From Kuschelorhynchus macadamiae (lineage: Eukaryota > Arthropoda > Insecta > Coleoptera > Curculionidae): a DNA stretch of 64,000 bases. The stretch is from NCBI GenBank assembly GCA_030620095.1, contig JAUTXW010000881.1, positions 62,001-126,000 on the forward strand. Reading direction: 5' to 3'. How positions within the stretch are numbered: position 1 is the first letter of the stretch; each line of letters starts with the position of its first letter. The position numbers and the translations under genes are program-made. This document shows, piece after piece, positions 22,640 to 34,813 of the stretch. The notes below the pieces were generated by a model. That model was not told where the DNA came from and made no database searches. It was given only the letters and a program-made list of their open reading frames with translations.

Positions 22640-25075
22640 CATCATCAAGTTCTCAAATATTTTACCAGTTCCACCTATATCACACTTGATTTTTGGGCAA
22701 AATTGAATAATCAATCAAGTAGTTTTTTTACAGTGATTTTTTCTAATTTTATTAGGCTGCCATTTTTGGCAAAATTTGTCAGGTAAGGAGTTTGTAGCTA
22801 TGCCGTAAATAGACAGACACACTGAATTGAAAAAACACGTTTTTTTTTTGGCATCTAGGAACCCTGAAATGTGAAGTTCTGAAAAAATCTCCTAGGGTGA
22901 TTTACTCACGACTACAATACTGATCAAAAATGATGGAAGAGTTGATTCAAAACTTTTATAGACGTTATATATTAGGTTGTCAGACCCGTGACATGACTAC
23001 GTTTTTTTAAATTAAAAAAAAAAAGTTCACTACGGCAGAGAAATGCTACCATAATATAATTCTATACACAAGACCGTTTGTCTTGTGCTTTGTAAAACAG
23101 AGTAAAAAACGTTTCTCATAGCATTTTCAATAAAAATACCAGATTGAACAATCTCCCACTAAACAGTCAATATGAACAGCCAATCTGAGTGAGTTGTCCA
23201 GAACATTGCCTGTCTTGATGGACATATTTCTGTGGGTTACATTTCCGATAATTCGATGGATATTGCGATTTTGAAATTAGATACAAGGATATTAAGTGTG
23301 ACTTGCGATGAGTACAAAGTGACCAAAACAAAAGTACCTGCAGGTTCGAAAACAAAAAACGGTAAATTCGCTCTTACCCTGAACTACGTACAAATAACAG
23401 TTTATATATGCATTTAATTATTTGATTATCATTTTATACAAATTCTATTAACCAAAATGTATTTTAATTTTTTTTATTACCAAATAACTGTAAGGATTCA
23501 TAAAATGTGCTATCTGTGTGTTATGGGGTTCTCTATGTTGTGGAATAAAGGCGAATTTATCAATTTGTTTTTATATTATTATTTATTTTTCATAACTTTA
23601 CATAATCTGATTTTTGTGAAAGATTTGAAGTCAATTCGATAAGTAGTTTTTTGATACTAAGTTTTTAAACATTTCATTAGACGGCCATTTTGTTCCACCA
23701 TAATGATTCTAAACCAACATTTTTCCAGTTTATCCCTATATTACACTTGATTTTTGTAAAAAAAAAGGTTAATTCGATGAGTAGTTCCTTAATAATGATT
23801 TTTATTTTCCTTGTAAGAGGAAAATCTTGTAATCATTTCAGGGTCCATAGATGCTCAAAATCATGTTTTTTTAATTCTCTCGGTCTGTCTGTTCGCGCTG
23901 CCAATGACATGGTAACAAAAATTACTAAAAATAAATACTAATCCAATTTACATCAAATTTTGCACAAAAATCAAGTGTGCCATAGGGATAATCTGGTAAA
24001 ATTTTGGTGATGAGCCGGGTGAAACAAAATAGCGGCAGCCTAATTAATTAAAATGTTGGTATAAAAAAACTCCGTATTCAATTAAGTTGAAATTTTGCAC
24101 AAAAATCAACCGAGAAAAGGGGATAAAGTGGTAAAATTTTGTCAATCATATATGGCAAAACAAAATGGCGGCCCATTAAATGTTTAAAAAACACCTTTTT
24201 GTGGAGAAAACAAAACTGATTTTATAATAGATTATGCAAATAAACTTGATAATAAAAATGTTAAAATAACAAAAAATTAACAACTAAAAACAAAATTAAA
24301 AAATGGTATACTGAGGTATCGAGTGGTTTTATGTAGATATGGTAAGTGAATGAATGTAGACAAATACATTTGTGGTGATGAAAAATGTGTATTTGTTTAA
24401 ATATCAATTATTGTTAAATATGTAAATAAAACAGATGTAATGTCATAAATTCTTGCGTGCGCAATCTAACATTCTAAGAGACCAGTGAATTTTGGATTGA
24501 CAACCTCAATGTAAAAATGTAGCAAAATGGTAGAAAATATATACTAAAAGAATATGAAGAAAAATAAATTGAACATTGTAATGAAATCCACCACACACAG
24601 ATAATACAGTTTGTATATATACATATATTTATTTGGCAATAACTTTATAGATATTGTATAAATGTAATATATAATATGAGAGTTTTATTATAAAGTAAGT
24701 TCTGGCTACAACAGATAAAGCTCTTTTTATGAAACTTTCCTTGAAATGAAGTTTTATATTAATTGTCAAGAATATATTTATTAATATTTATATAACGTTA
24801 TTACCACTACATGCATTTTACTTATTTTTTTAAAACATTTTGTGAGGCTGCCATTTTGTTCCACCATAATGGATTTTTACCAATCATTCCATCCCCATAT
24901 GACCCTGAATTGTGGAAAAAAAAATTGACTCAATTGGATAAATAGGTTTTGAACTATGCCATGCACAGACAGGCGAAAATGAGAGAACATGTTTTTCGTG
25001 ATCTAGGGACCGTAAAACGCAATAATCTGCATAAATATCAGAGGGTCATTTTTTCAGTATTCCCCCTTCCTTCTA
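22640..25075. repeat. Cluster of dispersed CGCCATTTTGTT repeats in both orientations
   Basis: Plus-oriented copies at about 22680-22915, 23590-23815 and 24830-25075, and a minus-oriented stretch at about 23815-24185 (ACAAAATGGCGGCCCA, CAAAATAGCGGCAGCC). The 23590-24185 part is thus a foldback. Each carries the TTTTTGT(G)CAAAATTT block and the CATCTAGG(G)A block. Several ORFs here (23457-23941) are repeat artefacts. Confidence 0.7.
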
Positions 25076-25213
25076 TGTATTCCATCACTACTGTAAAATC
25101 ATTCTGATCGTAAATGTGATCTTAATTTACTGATTTACTATCGATTTTGATGATGACCAAAGGCTTCGATATTTTACAGTATACATAAAAACACTTATTT
25201 TAACTGCTCTTAC

Positions 25214-25499
25214 CTAAACTTCGATCCTAATCTAGGGAACAAAGAGTTCCTTTGGGTCGCTTCAGGTGACATCAATCTAAAGAACGTGTGATGTTCGACG
25301 CAGGTCTTCCACAGCTTCTTTGCCGCTCGGTGATTGGCCAGTTTGAAGCCGATAGTCGATTCGAACTGTTCAAACTCGCCAGGACGTATTTTGATATAGA
25401 AATTGTGCCGCTTGTAGCTGATCTTCAGGATTTTGGGCCATGCGAAGCGATTTATTCGCAACTTGTCCCGATATACTAATAGACCAGAAGCACACACAC
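25214..25499 (-). CDS. cora: coracle exon 6 (F3 lobe and start of FERM-adjacent region)
   Basis: Largest internal FERM exon (286 nt, residues 238-332). It encodes the PH-like F3 lobe: VCASGLLVYRDKLRINRFAW, PKILKISYKRHNFYIKIRPG, then a segment with LANHRAAKKLWKTCVEHHTF that ends the F3 helix. FFRLMSPEA and LFPRLGSKF begin the FERM-adjacent region. W-P-K-I-L-K-I-S-Y-K-R and the C-x-E-H-H-x-F-F-R motif are hallmarks of protein 4.1 and coracle. The acceptor TTTTAG is at 25500-25501 and the donor is GTAAGA. The plus-strand ORF at 25288-25479 is only the shadow of this exon. Confidence 0.97.
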
Positions 25500-25569
25500 C
25501 TAAAATATTTAAAAACAATAACACATTATTCGAGAAATAACAAAAAAATTCCATTCAAATACTTCAGAC

Positions 25570-26290
25570 AAAAAACCCACTGAAGGTAACATAATCTATT
25601 ATTAAGTGCCATAGAGTTTTGTCCTGCAAAAATATTTTATTCCTTGAAAAAAAAAAGTTTTTAGGGGAAAATATCCCCAAAATATATGAAATATAATTTA
25701 TATTTTTAATAACACATTAGACTTTTTTAAATTTACGCAAATTTTTAGAGTTACGACAAAATACGTCATTAGCACAGAATTTTTTAAATTTTAATCGGTT
25801 TTAAAATTGTAACGTGTTTAAAATACCTTTTAACCTTTATAACCTTATCTCTATATACTAAAACTACCAAAGACTTTGTAGAGAGCTCTTGGAATTTAAA
25901 TTTTACCATATTGGTTAGTATTTTAAACGCAATGCACTGGCAAACTAACAAATTTCAATATTGTGGTAGTAATGTATCAGGCTATCAAATAAATGATCAA
26001 ACTAACTCGTCAAAGATAATAAAACTTAGCTAAAATTCTAAATAGCCTGCTTTGATTTTTGCTCCTTTGGCTAATCTAGATGAAAGCACGTTAATATATT
26101 GGAAATTAAGATATATTCCTTCATTTGAGAAACGTTTAACTTTTAATTTGGACAAAGATTTTGCTTTATGAACTTGAGATGAACAGCCCCACCCCTAAAT
26201 TATATAATATGTTGGTTGAGATTATCAATTACTTGCATAATAGTTTTTTTCGGAAATCTCTAAATCTATATATATGTAATGTACACCTAT
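25570..26290 (-). other. coracle intron 5
   Basis: Short AT-rich intron between exons 5 and 6; nothing else seen. Confidence 0.5.
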
Positions 26291-26296
26291 ACTTAC

Positions 26297-26412
26297 CTAA
26301 CATAATATCAACACCCTCAGAATCCTTAGCAGGATGAAGATCCACTCCATACATGGCTAATTTTTTGGCATTTTCCAAATAATGAAGCTCAGCTTCAGCA
26401 GGAGTTTGTCCC
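26297..26412 (-). CDS. cora: coracle exon 5 (end of F2)
   Basis: Exon of 116 nt, residues 199-237: GQTPAEAELHYLENAKKLAM then YGVDLHPAKDSEGVDIML. The PAEAE-x-x-(Y/F)-L-x-x-A-(K/R)-x-L-x-x-YGVD-x-H pattern is a FERM signature at the F2/F3 boundary. The donor is GTAAGT (26291-26296) and the acceptor AG lies at 26413-26414. It follows a 6.3-kb intron that holds the LINE insertion, and it precedes exon 6 by 0.8 kb. Phase 2 in, phase 1 out. Confidence 0.96.
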
Positions 26413-27028
26413 CTAGAGATAAAATACAATATTACTGAATTTTTGTAGTCATGTATCATTGATAAAAAAACTTCTCCACACTACTACTAGTCAGTGGTAA
26501 TTCAATAATCAAATGATCAGAATGCATTGACAAACCAGTGGTGCAAAAGATATCTAATCAATGTATGAGTTATTATTTTATAAATGACGAACAATGTAAT
26601 AAAGATTTTTTTAATCATTACTCTGATCAGGTTCATGAACTGTGTCTAACAGGGTTCATCCATGGTCTGTCTACCTCTCTCTCCATCTAAAATTCGCATG
26701 TTGCCCCCATTTTCTCAGTTTCCTTGCTGTCTAATCTCTCTTACAGTATTTTTTTGGGAATAACACCCAGCACAAAGACTTTTTCGACAAATCGAGTTTC
26801 TATTTATTGTTCCTTAAAGATACTCTCGTAGTGCAGGAGCAACAAAGAAGCTGACAAATTGGCTAGGACAGTTGACATTGTAAATATTTTTGGACCTAAC
26901 CGCCCAACCTATTGTAACTTGCAGCAATGCCTAACCTTTTGCAACTTGCAACAATGAATTTAAAAAAGTTCTGATCTGTAATAAAGCTACAGTCTACTGG
27001 AGATTCTATATTTCATTAAAAAATAACG

Positions 27029-27409
27029 TTAAACAGGACAAAGATGTCTTGTGTGGGCGATAATAGAATAGAATAGATTACATATAGGCAGTACTGAATT
27101 ATGTAATAAGATAAAAATAAAGTTCTGGAGTGATATGTTGAACACGACTGAAATGAAATGCATATATTTGTCCATAGTTACAAAGATCAACTTACAACTA
27201 ATAGATACATTAAAGTAGGTGCCATACAAAATATAACCAGTTTTATAACTGAATTTAACAAGTTTATTTGTATCGATGTTTAATAACAAGTTATTAGATA
27301 TAAACCAATTTTCCAAAATACTAAGAATGTTAACATCTTTATCTGACTCTGATTTCTCAGATTTTAGCAAGAGAACAACATATGTGTCATCAGCAATTTG
27401 GATTGGCAA
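27029..27409 (-). pseudogene. Second LINE reverse-transcriptase scrap
   Basis: The minus-strand frame reads IADDTYVVLLLKSEKSESDK, then NILSILENWFISNNLLLNID. This fits RT block C (F/I-ADD plus the following helix and N-x-L-x-LN) of a non-LTR retrotransposon. It differs from the ADD block of the neighbouring LINE (FADDATILWHNTDS) and so comes from another family. The rest of the frame shows no RT motif. Confidence 0.6.
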
Positions 27410-27660
27410 AAATTAAGAATAATTCATTTTTTAAAATTATATAGAGGAACGGTACTAGAATTAAACTCAAACTCAAAAGGCTTTATTGTCTTAAAAAAAT
27501 CGCGTTGACAAAGCTATACAGAGAAACAATGTTGAAACATGATATCAGGTGGAACTAAATAATATACCAAATGGATAATAATTTACCAAAATAAAAATAT
27601 ATAAAATATTCAGTTAGTCATATTATTAAAACAACATATAAAGATTAAAACAACATATAC

Positions 27661-30285
27661 CTAACAAGGTGTCTCACATTTAAAAAACTTAAAATATAAA
27701 ATCATTACTATAAAGTGTCTAAAATCTGTCTGTAAAGAAATCATCAATTCGATAAACACACAATCAAGTTTTTTAACCTCCTTTCTAAACTTCACCATAG
27801 ATAGTATCAATCTAAGGTGTTGGGGTAAGTGGTTAAACAATTTCTTACCATTAAAAATGATTGAGCTTTTAGAGGGGATAGGTAAAAAATGCAAAGCAGG
27901 GTCTCTAAAGTTATAGTTATGTCTATCTCTTAACTGACTTTGGTGTTTATATTTTTTATAAATTAAGCACACAGTCTCTAAAATAAACAAAGAAGCTAAC
28001 GTCAATATACCATGCTTGACAAATAAAGGTTTACATGAATCGCGAACCCTTGCTCCACACATATATCGCACAGCCCTTTTCTGGAGAATAAAAACACTTT
28101 CGAAAAGTTGCATGGAGCATACCCCCCAGAAACAAATGCCATAGCGGAAGTGCGATTCAATTAGGGAGAAGTATACGCTCCTTACAGTACTGTAATCATT
28201 TAAATTGTTTGAAATTACTCTCTTACTTTGGACTTAATGGAATTTATATGAAATTCGAACTTTAACTGGTTATCAATGTTTAGACCTAGGAATTTATTTT
28301 CTGTTATATTGTCCAGTATATAAACTTATATCATCCAAGTTACACCCAAAAGAGACTATATTAGTATTCGTAAGGTTCAAGGATAATTGATTCGAATCAC
28401 ACCAACATTTAATTATCTTTATATCATTTTTAATATTCTCACTTAGGACCTTACTGTCCGTGTTATGCCAAAGTATGGTCGCATCATCCGCAAATAGGGT
28501 GAATTTGCCAGATATATTAATACCCGCAATGTCATTTATATATAACAAAAACAAAATGGGTTCCAAGACTGGTCCTTGTGGTACCCCAAACTCCAATTCT
28601 TGATGCCCTGATACACGTCCCCCAAAAGAAACACACTGTATTCTGTTTTCCAAATAAGACTTAAACCATTTCAACGGTGTCCCCCTAAAACCATACATTT
28701 CAAGTTTTCGCAGCAGTATTCTATGGTTCAGGCAGTCAAACGCCTTTGACAAATCACAGAAGACCGCTGCGGCAACCTCCTTCTCATTCAGTCTTACATA
28801 AAGATTTTCCAAGAATGAAAATATAGCATCACTTGTACTTTTTCCTTATTGAAATCCAAACTGTTCCGATTTTAGAACACCATACTTGGTTAAGAATGCA
28901 ACCGTTCGGACTTTTACCAGTTTTTCTATTATTTTAGACAACATTGGCAGCAGCGATATTGGTCTGTAATTCGATGCTAGGTCCTCTTTTCCTGCCTTAA
29001 ATATTGGAATGACTGTCGCCATCTTCAGATAATCTGGAAACACCCCCTACAAAATGAATCATTCAATACAGTCTGACAGCACATAGAATATGGTATCCGA
29101 AAGTTCAAGGAATATTCTTATTGATATATTGTCCCACCCTGTAGCTCCATTTCTCTTAATATCCAAAATGATTTTTTTCAGTTCATAAATGTCTGTTGGC
29201 AAAAAGAAAAATGAGTCGTATTGAACAGGTACATTTTTTAAGAATTCAGAATAACTGATACTTGAGGACAATCTGTTCCTCAAAGTACCAGCAATGGAGC
29301 AAAAAAAGCTGTTTATTTCATCTGCTGAGAGGTTTGAATCTGAAGCGCACCATATTGTTTTCTTTTTTCCTCTCAGTTCATTTATAATTTTCCAAGCTTC
29401 ATTCTGCTTGTTGTCTGCATATTCCATTCTCCTACTGTAATAAAGATCCTTAGCACACTTAATCGTTTTTCTATAAATGCGACTGTAATTTGAGAAAACA
29501 ATCCCAAAATATTCATTAGCCATAAAATATTTTCTAATGTAGCAAAGAGCCCTCATATTTCTGGCTGAAACCTTCAAACCCTTCGTAATCCAAGGCTTTT
29601 TTGACTTTTTTTAAATATTTTTAATCGGAAATGATTTATTAAATATTTGACATAATGATGTATGGAATGATTGCAAGGGATTCTCACAATTTAGAAGAGA
29701 GTGCCAATTTACATCATCACAAGAAAGCGAGAACCTTCGTTAATTTTTCCTTATATACAGTCTTCCCTTATATTTAGTTGTACTAGATACCTTGAGCCAA
29801 AAATTAAAATTACATGAAACCGCATCATGATCTGATAGACCTGCTTGCAAAACATTACAGGTTAGTTTATCTTTAGGAAAATTGGAACAGATATAATAAA
29901 TCAAGGTTGATGAATGAGCGGTAGTTCATGTAGGTTTGTCAATAAACATGTGTAAGTTAAATGATTCTAATACACTTCTCAAATTTATAGTATTGTTATT
30001 AGTGGTGTCAAAATAGTTAATATTTAAATCTCCACACAAAATAACAAGTACATTAATAGGTAACTGAGACAATAGAATTTCTAGCTTAAGCTAAAAATCA
30101 CAAATGTCACTCACTGGTGATCTATACAAACATAAAATATATAAATTATAAGTACTACAATGAATCATTGAAAATTCAAAACATTTTTCCTGAGTAAGAT
30201 AGTCAAACTTGTCGCAATTTAAAAAGTTACAAGCATTTAAAATATCGTCTTTAACAAGGATAGATGTACCTCCGTGTAATGACTA
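27661..30285 (-). pseudogene. LINE ORF2: AP-endonuclease and reverse transcriptase
   Basis: The endonuclease part lacks its N-terminus but keeps GTSILVKDDI, LCLYRSPVSD, GDLNINYFDTTNN and LQAGLSDHDAVSCN (the catalytic SDH). The RT part keeps MATVIPIFKAGKEDLASNYR with PISLLPMLSKIIEKLV, AVFCDLSKAFDCLNHRILLR, GVPQGPVLEPILFLLYINDI and FTLFADDATILWH (the catalytic ADD). The C-terminal domain has LQKRAVRYMCGARVRDSCKP and HGILTLASLFILETVCLIYK. The usual GSVLGP is GPVLEP. Stops at 29044-29058, 28813-28845 and 28114-28293 break it. The AFDCLNH/FADD pattern points to the CR1/L2 group rather than Jockey. Confidence 0.87.
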
Positions 30286-30289
30286 GCTG

Positions 30290-31156
30290 TTTCGTCTCCA
30301 TACACTAACACCTTATGTTCGATTGACCTTGATCTTTCCTTTATGACTTCTGTCATCACTGCAGATTTCCTCTTATCTACCATCTGATCCTTCAGAGATG
30401 ATTCTGAATAGTACTTGTGATGGAAAATATCATCCTTCAGTTTCTCAGCCTCAGCTGACAGCATATGGTTTTCGGCAGTTATTACTTCAATTGATGTTAT
30501 CATATCTCGATTTATTGCTCTGAGCTCTTCCATGTCGGTTCTTAGTTTATTTATTGTTTGTTCATTTTCCCTTTCTTTCATAATGCTCATTTGAGGCTCA
30601 AAGAGCTCCGTCTGGGACATAGGTTCAGTTTAAGAAAAAGCTTCTAAGTAGAATTTAATATCCGTCTGACTGTCGCTTTCATCCATTCTTTTAGAATCAG
30701 TTTGGGTAGCTTTGGTCTCATCAAATGGTTTTGGGGTCTGACATTTAATTTTATTTGTCAAATCTCTAATAATTAGTTTTTTATTATGCAATTCACCTAA
30801 GAGTTGAGCCTCGTTTGCTGTTGCCTCATCAGCAAAAGAGATAGATTGCCTCTTAATTCTCTTAATATATTTATTTTTGTCGTCTAATTCTGTCTGTGTT
30901 CTTGAATTATTTACCTCAATTCACTGATTGTGTTATTGTCCTGATTTGCAGCCTCTGAGCATCCTTGTGAACACCAAATTTGGTTTCCGTGCAGCGGAGT
31001 ATAATTATTTGTTCTCTCTATGCAGCTTGGGTGAAAAAATGTATGGCATTGAGTACATACAAGGTTCTTGTCCTCCTTGTTGTTACAACATCCAAACTTG
31101 TTCATTTTGTTTGTTTTTTTTTTCGAAATGCAGCCAAAAACAAACAAACAAAACAC
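30290..31156 (-). pseudogene. LINE ORF1: PHD finger, coiled coil, truncated esterase
   Basis: The start at about 31100 gives MNKFGCCNNKEDKNLVCTQC and HTFFHPSCIERTNNYT, then NQIWCSQGC, a PHD-type zinc finger. A charged region follows, with heptad-like INKLRTDMEELRAINRDMIT and AENHMLSAEAEKLKD, a coiled coil for trimerisation. It ends in HKVLVYGDETAS, which matches block I (GDS-like) of the SGNH esterase in ORF1 of CR1-group LINEs. The remaining esterase is missing at the deletion. Stops near 30630 and 30905 break the frame. Confidence 0.72.
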
Positions 31157-31199
31157 TGAAAACTGCTGATTCGTTTAGGTGAAACAGGCTATATAATAT

Positions 31200-32726
31200 T
31201 TAAATTAAATTTTGATCAGTTTACTGAATTCTATACGTGAAACGCACTATACATATATACTCTATATAAAAAAGGTAAATGCTGATTTATATGAAATCCT
31301 TTTTTTTGGGTTAAGTAAGATTTCCTCTATTCATTAATACCAAACACTTAAATAGTTTTCACTTATAATACACGCTAAAACAGTAATAAAGCAGAGCATA
31401 GAATTAAGAACTGTCTTCTACACAAAACTGTTTTTAAGACTCGAGCCCTCTGGTACACCCCTTTTCACAATTTCAATATCAGACGGAAAAGATATCTATT
31501 TATTTTGAGCTATCACTAACTGTCGACGATCTGATAAATACGCTTCTGTTAAATTGTTTGTTCTTCAGAAAAAGAAACTATTGGTCTACACTATTAAAGG
31601 TCTAAATCTAAATACATGGCAAATGTGGTTTTACCAGTTTATTAATTTTAGAATTTAGCTGAGACCTTGAAATCAGGCCCTAACAGAAGATTATTTGCGC
31701 ACAAGACTGTAAATCTTTCATTAATGAGTTTTACTAAGATGATTTGAAATACCTATAGTTTTTATTAAGGTTTTTTCACCTCTTTTTATGTATTGGTTTG
31801 ATTATTATGAAATTTAACCCCCGATTGCACAAAACTTAATTGCTGTTAAGAATATTTAACGGAGCTTTCGGTTCTGACAAGTTGCTTACAGAAATCTAGG
31901 AACTCGCTGTCAAATTTGACATTAGGTTAAACATTCTAAACTTTAATTGAGCTTTCTGCAACCGGCTGTAAGTCTTTAGGAAAGTGCTGGTTAATAACAT
32001 TAGGTTAGCTACTATATGGACGAAAGGAGGTGAAATTATAGAAGACACATATTTCAGTACTCGTATTGGTACTTGATCATATCCTACTAATTTCTTTATT
32101 TTTTAAGTTTATTATTTCTCCCATTTCCTCAGATTTTACTGGATATATGAAAATACTTTTGTTTTGATGTTCAATGTTATTATAATTTATATTTATTAGT
32201 AATATAAGGTCGAGCCCAAAGATCCTCTTTGTATCAACAGTAGAAAGTATTCTCTTTACCCATGGTCAGTATAAACAGAAGGAGAAAATTAATGGTTTAA
32301 GAATTGTCAGTTAACTGACAAAAACCAAAACTTTAGCTTTCGTTGTTGAAAATATTTTATAATCAGAGTTGAAACGCTGGAAGGCGCAGTGTCCCTTATT
32401 GATTTTAATGAAGGACCAATGATACTGATTACAACTTCATAAGTAAGTACTTTGTTCCAAATACACATACTGAAAGTATTTTTGGCTTAAGAGACAATCC
32501 GGTGGTAATGATTTAATGTCTCACTTTTCGCCCCTTTTTTGCTCTTTTAAGCTCTCTTGTGCCTTCCTCTTCCTCATAGACATATTCTCTCACATACACA
32601 TATGTACATTATTTTATATTTAAATAGTCCTAGGTTATTACGAATGCCTAAATAATTAAATGCTCCAGTGTGGTGTAGTAACGAATTAAATAACAAAAAA
32701 TATTTAATTTTAAATTTGTTACTCAC
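31200..32726 (-). other. coracle intron 4, 5' part
   Basis: Holds a short MITE at 31821-31966; the rest shows nothing. Confidence 0.5.
31821..31966. mobile_element. MITE with CCGRTTGCA termini
   Basis: The left end CCGATTGCACAAAACTTAAT and the right end AATTGAGCTTTCTGCAACCGG are inverted copies over about 40 bp (through AGAATATTTAAC / GTTAAACATTCT). The unit is about 146 bp and has no coding capacity. Confidence 0.65.
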
Positions 32727-32945
32727 TTATGTGTTTTGTGGAGTTCGCACACCTTGTCCTCCAAGTCTTGGTTTTGATTGGGGGCAATCTTAAAATCTTT
32801 GAGGTATCCTCGCGACATTGTGTCCGGATCGTAGTCGCCTAACTCGGACTGCGCTAAGTAGGAGCCCAGCAGCGCGTGCGTCACGAAGGAACACGGCAAC
32901 CGCCCGCTCAGAATATCGTTACGTATTTGGAGGCATAGTTGGTAT
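32727..32945 (-). CDS. cora: coracle exon 4 (FERM F2 lobe)
   Basis: Exon of 219 nt coding residues 126-198, the main part of the helical F2 lobe: RYQLCLQIRNDILSGRLPCS, then FVTHALLGSYLAQSELGDYD and a tail ending in CELHKTHK. The Q-L-x-x-Q-I-R-x-D-I-L-x-G-R-L-x-C motif is typical of the 4.1/coracle branch of FERM proteins. The acceptor TTTTAG precedes ATACC; the donor is GTGAGT at 32721-32726. Phase 2 in and phase 2 out. Local GC is visibly higher than in the surrounding intron, as expected for a constrained exon. Confidence 0.96.
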
Positions 32946-33025
32946 CTAAAAATCACAGAAATTATATTGAAAATTGCTAAATTTGAATACCGTACCAAAT
33001 AGGAGTTTTTCTGCTATTTTATTAC

Positions 33026-33101
33026 CTGGTTATATCTTCTTGTAGTTGAGCAGGATCGGGGGGATAAAATTTAACTTCAAAAGTGAATTTCCAAGGTTCA
33101 T
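33026..33101 (-). CDS. cora: coracle exon 3 (F1/F2 junction)
   Basis: Short 76-nt exon encoding EPWKFTFEVKFYPPDPAQLQ followed by EDIT, residues 101-125. This is the conserved end of F1 and the F1-F2 linker of protein 4.1 family members, in which the KFYPPDP motif is diagnostic. The acceptor is TTTCAG (33102 upward) and the donor is GTAATA (33020-33025). Phase in is 1 and phase out is 2. It was found by reading between exons 2 and 4, and it completes the frame between them without any missing base. Confidence 0.95.
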
Positions 33102-33898
33102 CTGAAATCAAAAAAATAATAGTATTACTTTAATAAACGTTTGATTAGCGACTCAATGAAAACGAAATAAAATAAATATAGGCAAGAGACAAAATGTGTA
33201 TTAATTATTTAAAGATTATTAAAGAAAAGCAGTTTATTGATTTTCTGAGAAAACAAAGTTTTACGACCAAACAAAATACAACGAAAAGCACAGGAAAAAC
33301 AAAACGTTTAAACCTTATTAGAAGTTCCTGGTGTATCTTATGTAAATTTTCAAAACAAAGGGCAAATATCAAAACGCAATTATAAGACAGACCAGCTAAA
33401 AATATTGCCTTTAATTATTTTTTCAAATGAAGTTAATAGGAGTTCCCCAACTTTAATATTTTTTCTAAGAACGTTGTTTGTTATTGTGGGAAACACAGAG
33501 TCTATACAGGGTCGTTTCAAGAGTTTTCCGCCAGCAAGACGAGATATACAACTTGGCGACTTTAGTAAAAACGAAATAAGAAGAGGTTATCATATGAACC
33601 TAGTAAAAGCAAGCTACTGAAAAATGACCTGCTTTAACGCCTGGGGTAGAAACGGACCTGGTCTGATATCTTTGAATCAAAAACGATTTTAAAATATGGA
33701 GTAGCACAAGTACTCTTTTAAACAACAATCAACCCTTTCCATCATAAGCATATAATTTATAGTGTCAAGGGCCTTTGTCAAATAATAAACAAGGATAAAT
33801 TCCTTCATGATTCAAATGACACACACTATTAACAAATACTACAAGTGGAACAAACTAGGAATTACGGAGCAAAACTATAGAATTATATATTAGCTTAC

Positions 33899-34046
33899 TT
33901 TTCATAAACTTGGCTATCCTTTTGTCAAGTTCTAACCAATTTCTAGGATCGTGTCTGTCTGCATACACCAATCCGAAATAGTCTTTTTCTATTAAGTTGA
34001 TGGCCTCACACACTTTGTCTAGGAGATCTCTTCCTTTCGCTTTTCT
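33899..34046 (-). CDS. cora: coracle exon 2 (FERM F1 lobe)
   Basis: Internal exon of 148 nt, residues 52-100 plus one base. It is bordered by a polypyrimidine-CAG acceptor at 34047-34049 and a GTAAGC donor at 33893-33898. The translation includes KGRDLLDKVCEAINLIEKDY followed by FGLVYAD and NWLELDKRIAKF, the central F1 segment of protein 4.1/coracle (conserved G-x-x-LL-x-x-VC and EKDYFGL). It enters in phase 0 and leaves in phase 1, fitting its neighbours exactly. The track of six-frame ORFs with a start codon misses it because it has no internal ATG near its start. Confidence 0.95.
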
Positions 34047-34049
34047 CTG

Positions 34050-34800
34050 AAAAAAAAAATACAGTGCAAATAAATATAAACCAAGACATCAAAACTTGCG
34101 TTGAAAATAGATTAAATTATGTAGGACTGGTCACTCTGCTTTCTTTTTATTTAGTCTTTAAAAATAACAGACGTGGTATAGGTACCAGAGGGAGTTCAAT
34201 TGACCTTCGCTTTTGAACAATAAAGTTTCAAAAATTAATAAAAAAAATCCCAAACTTCGATCCCGACCATTTTAAATAGCGTTCGGAAGACCACATAGAG
34301 AAATGTTTTCTGAGAATTTAAAATAATTTTTTTGACTCTCATCAACCATCAAACGACACATAAAAATCCGATTTTTTTTAATTAATAGACGAAAACCCGA
34401 AAATGATACGAATATCTGTTTGAAAACATTCGAGAGCCCAAAGTGTGCTCTCAAGACACAGCGACCAAAGGTAAAAAGTACGTTTTGACACGACTACGAA
34501 ATCACTCCCTTACACAAATCTCACCAGGAGAAGCTTCGGACGACCAGCCTTTTGTCTACTAATAATAGTAAACTATTACTGCATACATTACATTACCTTT
34601 AACTCGATGGTTCAAAGGTTAGGTACAGCCGCCGCACGATCCATTAAGAAACCTGAAACTCAACGACTTGGTATATCGATTCTGAGCCTCAGTTCATCTC
34701 ACAGGGAGAAAAGACTGTTAAAAAGATGTTTTTCCATAGAAGGCGAGGATGCAGTAGTGACAGCGCTAGGTTAGAGAATTTTTTTTAATAAAGGTATAGG
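34050..34800 (-). other. coracle intron 1 segment without features
   Basis: Nothing recognised; the ORF at 34272-34454 is unsupported. Confidence 0.45.
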
Positions 34801-34813
34801 TGAAATTCCTCTG

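Larger units (their letters stand above)
27460..31160 (-). mobile_element. CR1/L2-group LINE, nearly complete but broken
   Basis: A 3.7-kb non-LTR retrotransposon in coracle intron 4, opposite to the numbering and in the same orientation as the host gene. Order: ORF1 (31156-30290), ORF2 endonuclease (30270-29590), linker and RT (29577-28294), C-terminal domain (28113-27661), 3' UTR ending near 27465 with TTTGAGTTTGAGTTT on the minus strand. Such short tandem 3' repeats are typical of this group. The 5' end is truncated near 31160, and an internal deletion fuses the ORF1 esterase start to the mid-endonuclease at about 30285. Confidence 0.88.

Noticed and set aside
25288..25479. Plus-strand 63-residue ORF
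   Set aside because: Antisense shadow of coracle exon 6, whose F3-lobe motifs and splice sites are unmistakable.
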